A stretch of DNA of 64,000 bases from Erysipelotrichaceae bacterium (GCA_017442805.1 JAFRZA010000011.1:21715-85714), one strand, 5' to 3'; positions 45,493 to 54,536 are shown, counted from the stretch's first letter. Notes: generated by a model from the letters alone, not told the origin. Translations and numbers: made by a program.

Positions 45493-45643
45493 GCTGCCAC
45501 CTTCCTGTTCATTAATCCTTTTCTTGTCTCTATTATAACAAAGAATAACTCAGACGGCCCTCCGCCAAGCCAAATTAAACCCTTTTTATATAAAACTATC
45601 TTTCATTTAATCAAATCTACACTGATACCATCAAATATACACA

Positions 45644-46855
45644 TCACTTACCAGACAGGAACTGTGCGTCGTAATACTCATCATAGATGTCCCAGATGTA
45701 CAGATGCTTGTACTTGAGGATGCGGGTGACCGCCCGGTCAACTACCCCGACATCCAGCTGACCGTTTTCTATTCTTTCCTTCAGCTGCTCAAACAGCTTC
45801 AGAGCGTCCTTCGGACACAGCAGCATGTCACAGCCGGCTTCCAGCGCCGCCTGGGCGATGTCCGCGTCCGTCTTGTAGCGAGTGTTCTTCAAACCGTTCA
45901 TCTGCAGGGAGTCGGTGATCACCAGTCCCTCAAAGCCCATCTGCTCCCTCAGGATTCCGGTGATGACCGCTTTATCCAGCGTTGCCGGCATCAGGTAGTC
46001 TTCATCGCTCTCTTCATGAAGGTCCTTCAGAGCGATGTGGCCGACCATGATGGCCGGGGCGCCTTCCTCAACGGCCTTACGGAAAGGCAACAGCTCAAAC
46101 TGCTCGATCTGCGCCATGGTGCGCTGATTGACCGCCAGGGCCAGATGCGAATCCTGAGCGGAAGAACCGTGGCCGGGGAAGTGCTTGTAGACCGGCATGA
46201 CGCCGCTGTTCTGCAGCCCCCTGCCGAGTGCTGAGGCCATCTCGGCGACCAGTTTGCTGTCGGAGCCGAAGGCTCTGGTGGAAATGATGGTGTCGCCGCT
46301 GTCGATGACGATGTCAGCCACCGGAGCGAAGTCCATGTTGATGCCGAAGACCCGGCACATGGCGCCGATGGTCTGACCCATCTTCTCCGCGTAGCCCAGA
46401 TCGCCCTTATTTCCTACCGAACGCATCGTTGGGATGTCATAGGTCGGGTGCGCCCTGTCCTTCAGCGAACTGATCCGCTGAACGCGGCCGCCTTCCTCAT
46501 CGCAGCCGACAAACAGCGGTATCGACAGGCAGGACTTGACGTCCTTTACCAGTTTCAGGGTCTTTTCATAGGTCGAAAAGTTTTCGCCGAAGAGAATGAA
46601 GCCGCCCGGCTGGACCGTTTCCAGCATCTTTTCCAGCTTTTCGTCCATCGCCGTACGGCGGTACTCAACGAAAAGCAGCTGACCGATCTTCTGATCGAGC
46701 GTCAGCTTCTGCTCCTCAATAAGGTATTTCCGTTCCGTCAGAAAACCTCCGCGGTCATCAAGATGATAAGCCACCGGATCACTCTCCTTCTGCCCGCATC
46801 CGCTCATCAGCAGGCACATGATCACGCAGATGATCGTCGCAGCCGTCTTCTTCAT
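45644..46855 (-). CDS. GH3 beta-N-acetylhexosaminidase-like lipoprotein (NagZ-like)
   Basis: 403 residues from the chosen start. A lipoprotein signal (MKKTAATIIC...) ends in L-M-S-G-C (Cys20), so it is anchored outside the membrane. The body matches GH3/NagZ: FVGCDEEGGRVQR, the His-loop KHFPGHGSSAQDSH and the nucleophile in VITDSLQMNGL (Asp315). It likely trims N-acetylglucosamine from muropeptides during wall turnover. The frame extends upstream to 46933, but ATG 46855 begins one base after the tsaD stop and starts the signal peptide, making it the last gene of the tsa operon. Confidence 0.9.
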   Translation of the reverse strand: MKKTAATIICVIMCLLMSGCGQKESDPVAYHLDDRGGFLTERKYLIEEQKLTLDQKIGQLLFVEYRRTAMDEKLEKMLETVQPGGFILFGENFSTYEKTLKLVKDVKSCLSIPLFVGCDEEGGRVQRISSLKDRAHPTYDIPTMRSVGNKGDLGYAEKMGQTIGAMCRVFGINMDFAPVADIVIDSGDTIISTRAFGSDSKLVAEMASALGRGLQNSGVMPVYKHFPGHGSSAQDSHLALAVNQRTMAQIEQFELLPFRKAVEEGAPAIMVGHIALKDLHEESDEDYLMPATLDKAVITGILREQMGFEGLVITDSLQMNGLKNTRYKTDADIAQAALEAGCDMLLCPKDALKLFEQLKERIENGQLDVGVVDRAVTRILKYKHLYIWDIYDEYYDAQFLSGK

Positions 46856-46856
46856 G

Positions 46857-47876
46857 TCAGTAAGCTCCCGGCATTTCCAGGGATGCGTCAGCACTGACGT
46901 CATAGTCAGCCCTGATGCCCTTCTGATAGGCAATGTAGCCGCTGGCCCCGATCATCGCCGCATTGTCCGTGCAGCAGGAAAGGGGCGGTATGATGTATTC
47001 GATGTCCGGATGTTTCTTCATCCGCTGTTCAACTATTTCGCGCAGGCGGGAATTGGCCGCCACGCCGCCGGCCAGAACCAGCTGTCTGACCTCGTTGTTC
47101 TTCAGTGCCAGTTCGACCCGGTCCCACAGGGAGTTCAGGGCCGTCTCCTGGAAGGAAGCGCACATGTCGGCGACATTGAGCTCTTCGCCGTTTCTCTCCA
47201 GCCGGTTGATGTACTGCATGACCGCGCTTTTCAGCCCGCTGAAGGAGAAGTTCATCTCGTTTTCCAGCTTCGGCTTGGGCAGTCTGTAGACCGGCTTGCC
47301 TTCCCTGGCCAGCCTGTCGATCTTCGGTCCGCCGGGGTAGGGAAGATTCAGTACTCTTCCGACCTTGTCATAGGCTTCGCCCACGGCATCGTCCATGGTC
47401 GTGCCGATGACGTTGAAGTCATAGTCTTCCTTCATCAGCACCAGTTCGGTATGCCCGCCGGAAACCACCAGCGCCAGCAGCGGGAATTTCAGCTCGCCGA
47501 CAAAGGCGTTAGCGTAGATGTGACCGGTCAGATGCTGAACGGGGATCAGCGGCTTGTGATAGGCGAAGGCCAGCGTCTTGGCCGCCAGCACGCCGACGTG
47601 CAGCGAGCCGATCAGTCCCGGGCCCTGGGTGAAGGCAATGCCGTCGACATCAGCTACGCTGATTCCGGCCTGCCTGAGGGCTTCGGAGATGACGACGGAG
47701 ATGTTTTCCACATGGATGCGGCTGGCTACTTCGGGAACGACGCCACCGTAAAGAGTGTGGACATCGATCTGACTGGCCACCACGTTGGACAGTATTTCCT
47801 TCCCATTGCGGACAACGGCACAGGCTGTTTCGTCGCAGCTTGATTCGATTGCCAGCAGCAGTACGTCTTTTTCCAT
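46857..47876 (-). CDS. tsaD: tRNA N6-threonylcarbamoyladenosine transferase TsaD
   Basis: 339 residues. Transfers threonylcarbamoyl to A37 of ANN-decoding tRNAs with TsaB and TsaE. LAIESSCDETACAVV opens the ASKHA fold. The metal-binding HxxxH appears as PVQHLTGHIY, and VSGGHTELVL and LAGGVAANSRLRE are family blocks. It sits in the standard tsaE-tsaB-rimI-tsaD order. Confidence 0.97.
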   Translation of the reverse strand: MEKDVLLLAIESSCDETACAVVRNGKEILSNVVASQIDVHTLYGGVVPEVASRIHVENISVVISEALRQAGISVADVDGIAFTQGPGLIGSLHVGVLAAKTLAFAYHKPLIPVQHLTGHIYANAFVGELKFPLLALVVSGGHTELVLMKEDYDFNVIGTTMDDAVGEAYDKVGRVLNLPYPGGPKIDRLAREGKPVYRLPKPKLENEMNFSFSGLKSAVMQYINRLERNGEELNVADMCASFQETALNSLWDRVELALKNNEVRQLVLAGGVAANSRLREIVEQRMKKHPDIEYIIPPLSCCTDNAAMIGASGYIAYQKGIRADYDVSADASLEMPGAY

Positions 47877-47877
47877 G

Positions 47878-48321
47878 CTAGATTCCTCTCATCATCAAAT
47901 AGGCATCTTCATAGCCATCAGCCGTCTTATAGTAGCCCTGACGGGTATTGATGACGATGAAGTCAAAGTGTTCATACATGTTTATGGCTTTCCGGTTGGA
48001 GACCCGGACTTCCAGGGAGATGTTCTCGCAGCCCCTGCTCTGAGCCCGCTGTATGAGATGGCGCATCAGCTGACCGCCCAGCGCCCTGCCCTGTCTCTGC
48101 GGATCAACGGCGATGGTGGCGATCTCCGCCCTCTCGAAGATGATCCAGAGATCATACCAGCCAACGATCCGGCCGTCTTCCTCCAGCACCCACAGCTCGC
48201 TGTAGGGGTTTTCCTGAAGCTCGTAGAGGTACTGCGCCCGGTTCCAGGCGCCGTTGGGAAAGCATTTTTCTTCCATGGTCAGGATCTGATCAAGATCGCC
48301 GGCCTGCATCTTTCTGATCAT
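47878..48321 (-). CDS. rimI: Ribosomal-protein-alanine N-acetyltransferase RimI
   Basis: 147 residues. GNAT-fold enzyme. The acetyl-CoA loop is VDPQRQGRALGGQLM (Q/R-x-x-G-x-A/G), followed by ISLEVRVSNRKAINMYEHFDF, typical of RimI. The start overlaps the tsaB stop by 4 bases. In Firmicutes this gene is nearly always embedded between tsaB and tsaD, as here. It acetylates protein N-termini, probably a ribosomal protein. Confidence 0.92.
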   Translation of the reverse strand: MIRKMQAGDLDQILTMEEKCFPNGAWNRAQYLYELQENPYSELWVLEEDGRIVGWYDLWIIFERAEIATIAVDPQRQGRALGGQLMRHLIQRAQSRGCENISLEVRVSNRKAINMYEHFDFIVINTRQGYYKTADGYEDAYLMMRGI

Positions 48322-48914
48322 TTCAGATACTCTTTCCGGCTCTTGAGGTATTCCGGAGCCAGCCTGTCGATGTCTTCGACCTTCTGCCAGTTTTCCTTCA
48401 GATCAAAGAAGTTCTCTGCCAGATGCTCATAGCGGTCTTCCCTGCCGAAGAGGTGCAGGTCGCCGAAGCAGAGGTTGTTCTCATCATCCACGATTTCCCG
48501 CATTTCCTCGTTGAAGAAGATCTGATCATCCTGCAGAGCCTTTCCGTCCCAGTAGCGGCCGACATATACTCTCTTGGCCCGGGCGTCCATCAGCACGTAA
48601 CAGTCCGCCTTGCCGCCGTAGAGCTGCAGGGTGGAAAGGGTATGGACGTTCTTTCCGGTGATGGATCCCAGCACCTTGGCGACGGTCATGGCGATGCGTA
48701 CGCCGGTATAGGAACCCGGTCCCCGGGTTATGACGATGTCGGTGATCTGTTTGATCGACAGGTCATTTCTCTTCAGCAGTGCATCCATTTCTCCGATTAT
48801 GTATTCCGACTGCTGCTTGAAGCAGTCCAGCTGAACGTGATCAACTACGCCGTCGTCGTTCATCAGAACTATTAACAGAAACAGATGGGAAGTATCGATT
48901 CCTAATGCGTACAT
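48318..48914 (-). CDS. tsaB: TsaB, t6A complex dimerisation subunit
   Basis: 198 residues. A smaller ASKHA paralogue of TsaD that scaffolds the t6A complex. It opens MYALGIDTSHLFLLIVL and has the ITRGPGSYTGVRIAMTVAKVL block. The start overlaps tsaE by 13 bases. Confidence 0.93.
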   Translation of the reverse strand: MYALGIDTSHLFLLIVLMNDDGVVDHVQLDCFKQQSEYIIGEMDALLKRNDLSIKQITDIVITRGPGSYTGVRIAMTVAKVLGSITGKNVHTLSTLQLYGGKADCYVLMDARAKRVYVGRYWDGKALQDDQIFFNEEMREIVDDENNLCFGDLHLFGREDRYEHLAENFFDLKENWQKVEDIDRLAPEYLKSRKEYLK

Positions 48915-49360
48915 AGCTGTTCCACGATCCTTTCGTTTTCCTCACCGTAACCTCTTATCACCAGAGTACGGCTGTCGTCATCATTGATGGAGAAGTCAAT
49001 GTTGATGCATTCATAGGGCAGGATGTCCTCGATGAAGTTGCTCCACTCGATGACGCAGACCCCGTCGCCGGAAATGTATTCCTCAAAGCCGAGGTCCTGA
49101 TCCAGACCTTCCAGGCGGTAGGCATCGATGTGGTAAAGCGGCAGCCTGCCCTTGTAGATCTTCAGAATGGTGAAGGTCGGCGAAGTGACGTTCTTCACCA
49201 CGCCCAGCCCCTTGGCCAGACCCTGAGTGAAGGTGGTCTTGCCGGCGCCCAGCTGGCCCGAAAGGGTCAGAAGCGAGCCTTCTGACAGAAAAGCGGCCAG
49301 CCTCTCAGCCATCTGGCGGGTCTCTTCAGCGCTTGCGGTAATCAGTCTGACTTCCTTCAT
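48902..49360 (-). CDS. tsaE: TsaE, t6A complex ATPase
   Basis: 152 residues from ATG 49360. A P-loop ATPase that cycles the TsaB-TsaD complex. Walker A is GQLGAGKTTFTQGLAKGLG, followed by SPTFTI and YHIDAYRL. An in-frame ATG at 49378 is part of a perfect TATAAT-G box, so it probably serves as the -10 and not as the start. ATG 49360 then has a very short leader with a weak GGTGA ahead. First gene of tsaE-tsaB-rimI-tsaD-nagZ-like. Confidence 0.93.
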   Translation of the reverse strand: MKEVRLITASAEETRQMAERLAAFLSEGSLLTLSGQLGAGKTTFTQGLAKGLGVVKNVTSPTFTILKIYKGRLPLYHIDAYRLEGLDQDLGFEEYISGDGVCVIEWSNFIEDILPYECINIDFSINDDDSRTLVIRGYGEENERIVEQLCTH

Positions 49361-49376
49361 TTCTTTCACCGTTTCC

Positions 49377-49382
49377 ATTATA
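49377..49382 (-). promoter_or_regulatory. -10 box of tsaE operon
   Basis: TATAAT on the minus strand, overlapping the upstream candidate ATG of tsaE. The predicted transcript would start about 10 bases before ATG 49360. Confidence 0.5.
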
Positions 49383-49411
49383 GAACATTAGCCGTTCAAT
49401 TGAAACAAAGC

Positions 49412-49440
49412 CGCAGTAAAAGACCGCCTCAGCGGTCTTC
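49412..49440 (-). terminator. Terminator of MBL-fold gene
   Basis: AAGACCGC/GCGGTCTT 8-bp stem with a 4-base loop, followed by TTTTAC on the minus strand. Confidence 0.75.
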
Positions 49441-49447
49441 ATCATTT

Positions 49448-50068
49448 CTAGTGAACGGTCTGGGGGTAGTCCAGCACGACGATCTCGCCCTGCAGCTCAT
49501 CGGAGAGTTCCAGGGTATCGCTGGCCAGATAGAGAACCTTCTCAAACTGGTCGGCGAACTCATCAACTCCCGAAAGCACTTCATAGCCCAGATCGCCTTC
49601 GTGATAATGCATGGGGATCGTGATCCGGGGCTTCAGGTATCTGACGATTTTGGCCGCCTGCAGGGAATCGATGGTAAAATAGCCTCCTACCGGGATCATC
49701 AGGACGTCCAGATCCTGAAGCTTTTCAATCTGCTCTTCGGTAAGCCGGCAGCCCAGATCGCCCAGATGGGCGACGCGGTAGCCTTCCGCCGTGATCAGGT
49801 GGATGGCGTTGGGGCCTCTCTTGGCGCCCCGGCAGTCATCGTGCCAGCTCTCCAGCCTCTCAACCTCAAACTCCTTGCCGGCCGGAAGCAGTTTCACATT
49901 GCCTACGGCGTTGTGGTCATGGTGCATGTGCGAGCACAGCACCATGTTGGCGCTCTCTCTGATGGGACGGTAACCGGGTACCGAGCCGTCCTCAAAGGGG
50001 TCGATTATCAGTGATTCACCGTTAACGGTAATCTTAAAACAGGCATGTCCCAACCATTGTATCAGCAT
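49448..50068 (-). CDS. Metallo-beta-lactamase-fold hydrolase (UPF0173/UlaG-like)
   Basis: 206 residues. The metal-binding motif is HMHHDH (His47, His49, Asp51, His52), with later ligands in HLGDLG and IPMHYH. It opens IQWLGHACFKI, typical of the UPF0173/YtkL branch of the MBL superfamily. No signal peptide. The substrate is unknown. Separate from the tsa operon, since a terminator and promoter lie between them. Confidence 0.88.
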   Translation of the reverse strand: MLIQWLGHACFKITVNGESLIIDPFEDGSVPGYRPIRESANMVLCSHMHHDHNAVGNVKLLPAGKEFEVERLESWHDDCRGAKRGPNAIHLITAEGYRVAHLGDLGCRLTEEQIEKLQDLDVLMIPVGGYFTIDSLQAAKIVRYLKPRITIPMHYHEGDLGYEVLSGVDEFADQFEKVLYLASDTLELSDELQGEIVVLDYPQTVH

Positions 50069-50173
50069 TGTGGTTTCTCCTTTGCGGTTTCTAAGAAGAT
50101 TATACTATATTTAATAATGACGGTACCGATTTTTGTTGCCAAAAGACGCTCCTTATGATAATATACAACCGAA

Positions 50174-50255
50174 TTGAGGGAGTAACTGGCACACCGGTGT
50201 GCGTATGTCACCAGCACGGATGAAATCCTGGCATAGCTTAAATAGTGAGACTCAA
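50174..50255 (+). ncRNA. yybP-ykoY (Mn2+) riboswitch aptamer
   Basis: P1 pairs TTGAG (50174-50178) with CTCAA (50251-50255). Immediately inside P1 are the conserved L1 GGAGTA and, on the 3' side, GTGAGA, corresponding to the family's GGGGAGUA...AAGA. Mn2+ aptamers of this class bind between the two loops. The ATPase gene downstream is the usual type of target. The middle arms differ from the best known examples, so a covariance-model match would confirm it. Confidence 0.82.
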
Positions 50256-50307
50256 TACAGTGTTTACTGTGTTGAGGGCAATTCTCAGGCACAGTACTGA
50301 GTTTTTT
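50256..50307 (+). promoter_or_regulatory. Riboswitch expression platform (antiterminator/terminator)
   Basis: Three competing hairpins are legible. (1) CTCAATACAGT (from 50251) with ACTGTGTTGAG (50266-50276), which would destroy P1. (2) TACTGTGTTGAG (50265-50276) with CTCAG-g-CACAGTA (50284-50296), an antiterminator. (3) CTCAG (50284-50288) with CTGAG (50297-50301) and six Ts, the terminator. Ligand-stabilised P1 frees strand 50265-50276 to form the antiterminator, predicting that Mn2+ switches the gene on. Confidence 0.75.
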
Positions 50308-50323
50308 ATTATATGGAGGTACT

Positions 50324-53035
50324 ATGAACTATTACTTTAAGGAAACCGATGAAGTTCTGAAGGAAGTCGACTCCACCCCGGCCGGACTAACCAGTCAGCA
50401 GGTCGCGGAAAGAGTCGCCAAATACGGTAAAAACAAACTGGACGAGCCTCCCAAGAAGACGCTGCTGCAGCGTTTCTTCTCCTCACTGGCTGATCCGATG
50501 ATCATCATGCTGCTGGCCGCTGCCGGCATCTCCACCGCCACGACGGTTTACCAGAACGTCGCCCTAGGCGCCAACGAGTCCTACGCTGACCTGTTCATCA
50601 TTCTGACCGTCGTCACCATCAACACCATTCTCGGTGTCGTTCAGGAGTCCAAGGCTGAGGAAGCCATTGCCGCTCTGAAGGAAATGACCGCTGCCACCAG
50701 CAAGGTTCTGCGTGACGGCCAGCAGGCCGTCATCAAGAGCGAAGACATCACCATCGGCGACATCATCATCCTGGAAGCCGGCGATGCCGTTCCAGCTGAC
50801 TGCCGCATTCTGGAAAGCCATTCCCTGAAACTGGAAGAGGCTGCCCTGACCGGCGAAAGCGTGCCGGTAAACAAGATGGTCGACGCCCTGATGATGAGAG
50901 ACGGCAAGAGTGAGATCCCGCTGGGCGACCGCGACAACATGGTCTACTCCGGCTCCACCGTCGTCTACGGACGCGGAAGCGCCGTCGTCGTCGCCATCGG
51001 CATGGATACCGAGATGGGCAAGATTGCCACTGCCCTGAACGAAGCGGAAGATGAGACCACCCCGCTGCAGCGCAAGATGGCCGAACTTTCCAGGGTCCTG
51101 ACCAAGCTGGTCATCGGCATCTGCGCCTTTGTCTTCGTCTTCGGTGTTGCCAGAGAACTTCTGTTCTCCAGTGACAGCGGCGCTGACATCTTCTCCGTTG
51201 TCCTTGATACCTTTATCATTTCCGTTGCCCTGGCCGTCGCCGCCATTCCGGAAGGTCTGCCGGCCGTCGTAACGATCATCCTGTCCATCGGCGTCACCGC
51301 CATGAGCAAGCGCAACGCGCTGATCAGAAAGCTGACCGCCGTGGAAACCCTGGGCTGCACCCAGATCATCTGTTCGGACAAGACTGGCACCCTGACCATG
51401 AACCGGATGACCGTTGTCGATTCCTTCGGCAGCGCCGATTCCCTGCTGGCCGGCGGCATGGCCCTGTGTTCCGACGCCAAGATCGGTGAAAATGACCTGT
51501 CAGCCGTCGGTGAACCGACTGAGGCCGCGCTGGTCAACTACGCCGCCCATAAGTACAAGATGCCTTCCACCATGCTCGATGCAGAACATCCGCGCATGGG
51601 TGAGGCGCCGTTTGACTCGATGCGCAAGATGATGTCCGTCGTCGTCAAAGACGGCTATCACTTCCGCCAGTACACCAAGGGCGCCAACGAGATCGTCATC
51701 AACCTCTGTACTCACTATCTCGATGAAAACAGCGAGATCAAGCCGATGACGGAAAAGTACCGTACTACCGTCAACGCCAAGGCCAAGGAATTCGCCGACC
51801 GTGCTCTGCGTGTCCTGGGCTTGGGCTACCGCGACTATGACAGGCTTCCGGAAAGCTTCGATGCCGAAGATCTGGAACATGATATGATCTATGTCGGCTT
51901 TGTCGGCATGATCGACCCCTGCCGCAAGGAAGTCTACGGCGCCATCAGAGAATGCGCTGAAGCCGGCATCCGTCCGGTCATGATCACCGGCGACCACATC
52001 GATACCGCCGCTGCCATCGGCAAGGACCTGCACATCATCTCCGATTCATCCGAGGCGATGATCGGCGCTGACCTGGACGCCCTGAGCGATGAAGAGCTGG
52101 TGGAAACCGTCAAGAAGGTCTCCGTCTTCGCCCGCGTTCAGCCTGAGCACAAGACCAGGATCGTCAGAGCCTTCAAGAGCATGGGCTACATCTGCGCCAT
52201 GACCGGTGACGGCGTCAACGACGCTCCCAGCATCAAGGCTGCCGACATCGGCGTCGGCATGGGCATTACCGGTACCGACGTCACCAAGGGCGTCGCCGAC
52301 ATGGTACTGGCCGATGATAACTTCGCGACCATCGTCAACGCCGTTGAGGAAGGCCGCAAGATCTACGACAACGTCCGTAAGGTCATTCAGTTCCAGCTGT
52401 CGACCAACATGTCCGAAGTTCTCACGATCTTCGTATCATCACTCTTAGGCGTCAACATTCTCTCCGCCGCTCACCTGTTATGGATCAACATGGTCACTGA
52501 CAGCGCTCCGGGCCTGGCCTTAGGCATGGAAAAGGCTGAGAGCGATCTGATGCGCAGAAAGCCGAGAAGCTCATCCGAGAGCGTCTTCGCTCACGGCGCC
52601 GGCGTCGACATGATCCTGCAGGGCATCTACATGGCTGCCCTGGTCGTATCGTCATTCTTCATCGGCGTCTACCTGGAGACCGGCCACATCAACATGCAGG
52701 AAATCATGGCCAACGGCTCAGCCGACGGCATGACCATGGCCTTCCTTACCTGCAACTTCGTGGAAATGTTCCACGCCATCTCGATGCGTACCCAGAGAGG
52801 CAACATCTTCAAGCTGAAGAGCTTCAACTGGTGGCTGCTGGGCGCCTTCGTGCTCACCGTCATGCTGACCTGCACGGTCATCTACGTACCCGTCCTGAAG
52901 GATCTGTTCGGCTGCACGGCCATCAGCCTGAAGGAATTCGCGGTTGCCTTCGGACTGGCCTTCAGCGTCATTCCGGTCCTGGAGATCTTCAAGGCGATCT
53001 TCCGGGCCATCGACCGCCGCAAGCAGCAGGCTTAG
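50324..53035 (+). CDS. P2-type cation-transporting ATPase (probable Mn2+/Ca2+ exporter)
   Basis: 903 residues, full length for a SERCA/PMCA-type (P2) pump. N-terminal actuator with LTGES (175-179), transmembrane motif AAIPEGLP with the ion-binding Glu, phosphorylation motif CSDKTGTLT (Asp352), nucleotide-binding KGANE and hinge TGDGVNDAPS are intact. About ten transmembrane helices. By family it could move Ca2+, but the yybP-ykoY riboswitch directly upstream argues for Mn2+ export. Followed by its own terminator. Confidence 0.93.
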   Translation: MNYYFKETDEVLKEVDSTPAGLTSQQVAERVAKYGKNKLDEPPKKTLLQRFFSSLADPMIIMLLAAAGISTATTVYQNVALGANESYADLFIILTVVTINTILGVVQESKAEEAIAALKEMTAATSKVLRDGQQAVIKSEDITIGDIIILEAGDAVPADCRILESHSLKLEEAALTGESVPVNKMVDALMMRDGKSEIPLGDRDNMVYSGSTVVYGRGSAVVVAIGMDTEMGKIATALNEAEDETTPLQRKMAELSRVLTKLVIGICAFVFVFGVARELLFSSDSGADIFSVVLDTFIISVALAVAAIPEGLPAVVTIILSIGVTAMSKRNALIRKLTAVETLGCTQIICSDKTGTLTMNRMTVVDSFGSADSLLAGGMALCSDAKIGENDLSAVGEPTEAALVNYAAHKYKMPSTMLDAEHPRMGEAPFDSMRKMMSVVVKDGYHFRQYTKGANEIVINLCTHYLDENSEIKPMTEKYRTTVNAKAKEFADRALRVLGLGYRDYDRLPESFDAEDLEHDMIYVGFVGMIDPCRKEVYGAIRECAEAGIRPVMITGDHIDTAAAIGKDLHIISDSSEAMIGADLDALSDEELVETVKKVSVFARVQPEHKTRIVRAFKSMGYICAMTGDGVNDAPSIKAADIGVGMGITGTDVTKGVADMVLADDNFATIVNAVEEGRKIYDNVRKVIQFQLSTNMSEVLTIFVSSLLGVNILSAAHLLWINMVTDSAPGLALGMEKAESDLMRRKPRSSSESVFAHGAGVDMILQGIYMAALVVSSFFIGVYLETGHINMQEIMANGSADGMTMAFLTCNFVEMFHAISMRTQRGNIFKLKSFNWWLLGAFVLTVMLTCTVIYVPVLKDLFGCTAISLKEFAVAFGLAFSVIPVLEIFKAIFRAIDRRKQQA

Positions 53036-53044
53036 GCATTATTC

Positions 53045-53072
53045 AGAAGCGGTTTTCGCCGCTTCTTTTTTA
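53045..53072 (+). terminator. Terminator of P2-type ATPase gene
   Basis: AGAAGCGG/CCGCTTCT stem with a 6-base loop and a run of six Ts. Confidence 0.85.
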
Positions 53073-53101
53073 TTGAAAGAAAGCCCCAAAATCGCTACAA
53101 T
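53073..53101 (+). promoter_or_regulatory. Promoter of mgtE
   Basis: TTGAAA (53073-53078), 17-base spacer and TACAAT (53096-53101). The 40-base leader is too short for an M-box Mg2+ riboswitch. Confidence 0.75.
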
Positions 53102-53141
53102 TAGGGTTAGAAGCCTTTTCAGAAGGCAGAGGAAAACAATT

Positions 53142-54536
53142 ATGAAAAAGGAACATCCAACCAATCCGGAATACGTGGAACAGCTCATCAGACTGCTCAG
53201 TGAGGACAATACCGCGGAGGATCTGAAGAAGATAGCCATCGACTACCACCCCGGCGACATTGCCGACGCTCTGGAGCAGCTGACAACTCATCAGAGGGAA
53301 AAGATCTACAGTGCCGTCAGCGATGAAGGCCTTGCCGAAGTCTTCGCCTATCTGGAAGATGTCGGCAAGTACCTGAAGGAACTGCCGCTGGAAAGAGCCG
53401 CTGAAGTCGTTTCCTGGATGGACTCCGACGACGCCGTCGACGTCCTGGAAGAACTGGACGACACCATGGAAAACAAGATCGTCGATCTGATGGACGACGA
53501 ATCATCAGAAGACATCAAACTGATCCAGTCCTATGAGGATGATGAAATCGGCGCACTGATGACGACCAACTACGTCGTCATCCACAGTAACATGACCATC
53601 AAGCAGGCCATGCGCTCCCTGACCGCGCAGGCCGCCGACAATGACAACATCTCTACCCTCTACGTCATCGACGACCAGGACAAGTTCTACGGCGCCATCA
53701 AGCTGACCGATCTGATCATCGCCCGCGCCGATGACCCGCTGGAAAGCATCATCACCAATTCATATCCGACGGTCTACGACCACGAGAAGATCGCCGACCG
53801 TCTGATCGACCTGCAGGACTACGCCGAAGATTCCTTCCCGGTCCTGGACTGGGAAGACCACATTCTGGGCATCATCACCGCTCAGGACATCACCGAAGCC
53901 ACTGATGAAGCCCTGGGTGAAGACTACGCCAAGCTGGCCGGTCTTTCCGGCGAGGAAGACCTCCACGAAAAGACCTTCACCTCGATCAAGAAGAGGATCC
54001 CCTGGCTGATCGTCCTGCTGTTTCTGGGCATGGGCGTCAGCAGCGTGGTCGGCACCTTCGAGCATGTCGTTGACCTGATCCCCCTGCTGGTATGTTTCCA
54101 GTCGCTGATCCTGGACATGGCTGGCAACGTCGGCACCCAGTCACTGGCCGTTACCATCCGCGTTCTGACCGACGAGGAGCTGACCGCCAAGGAAAGGATC
54201 GGTCTGGTCTTCAAGGAGATCCGGGTCGGCTTATGCAACGGGCTGATTCTGGGCACGATGGTCATCACCTTCATCACCATCTACATCATGCTGGCCAAGC
54301 ATCAGACCTTCGGCCACAGCATCCTCATCTCGCTATGCGTCGCTGCGGCGCTTATCCTGGCGATGATCATCAGCAGCTTCGTCGGTACCGTCGTTCCGCT
54401 GATCTTCCACAGGATCAACATCGACCCGGCCGTCGCTTCCGGACCGCTGATCACCACCATCAACGACCTGGTGGCCGTCGTCAGCTACTACTCGCTGGCC
54501 TGGCTGTTGCTGGTCGAGATGTTCAAACTGTATTGA
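53142..54536 (+). CDS. mgtE: Magnesium transporter MgtE
   Basis: 464 residues. Mg2+-gated channel. The cytosolic N domain (about 1-130), two CBS domains (about 135-260, IGALMTTNYVVIHSNMT onward) and a long connecting helix lead into five transmembrane helices with the pore-lining block LDMAGNVGTQSLAVTIR. The frame is open upstream to 52944, overlapping the ATPase gene. The ATG at 53142, with GAGG and the promoter just ahead, is the genuine start. Confidence 0.95.
   Translation: MKKEHPTNPEYVEQLIRLLSEDNTAEDLKKIAIDYHPGDIADALEQLTTHQREKIYSAVSDEGLAEVFAYLEDVGKYLKELPLERAAEVVSWMDSDDAVDVLEELDDTMENKIVDLMDDESSEDIKLIQSYEDDEIGALMTTNYVVIHSNMTIKQAMRSLTAQAADNDNISTLYVIDDQDKFYGAIKLTDLIIARADDPLESIITNSYPTVYDHEKIADRLIDLQDYAEDSFPVLDWEDHILGIITAQDITEATDEALGEDYAKLAGLSGEEDLHEKTFTSIKKRIPWLIVLLFLGMGVSSVVGTFEHVVDLIPLLVCFQSLILDMAGNVGTQSLAVTIRVLTDEELTAKERIGLVFKEIRVGLCNGLILGTMVITFITIYIMLAKHQTFGHSILISLCVAAALILAMIISSFVGTVVPLIFHRINIDPAVASGPLITTINDLVAVVSYYSLAWLLLVEMFKLY

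Noticed and set aside
52944..53141. N-terminal extension of MgtE
   Set aside because: It overlaps the ATPase gene out of frame, passes through the terminator and promoter, and is of low-complexity Ser/Arg composition. ATG 53142 has the ribosome site.
53102..53141. M-box Mg2+ riboswitch upstream of mgtE
   Set aside because: The leader between promoter and start is about 40 bases, far too short for an M-box.
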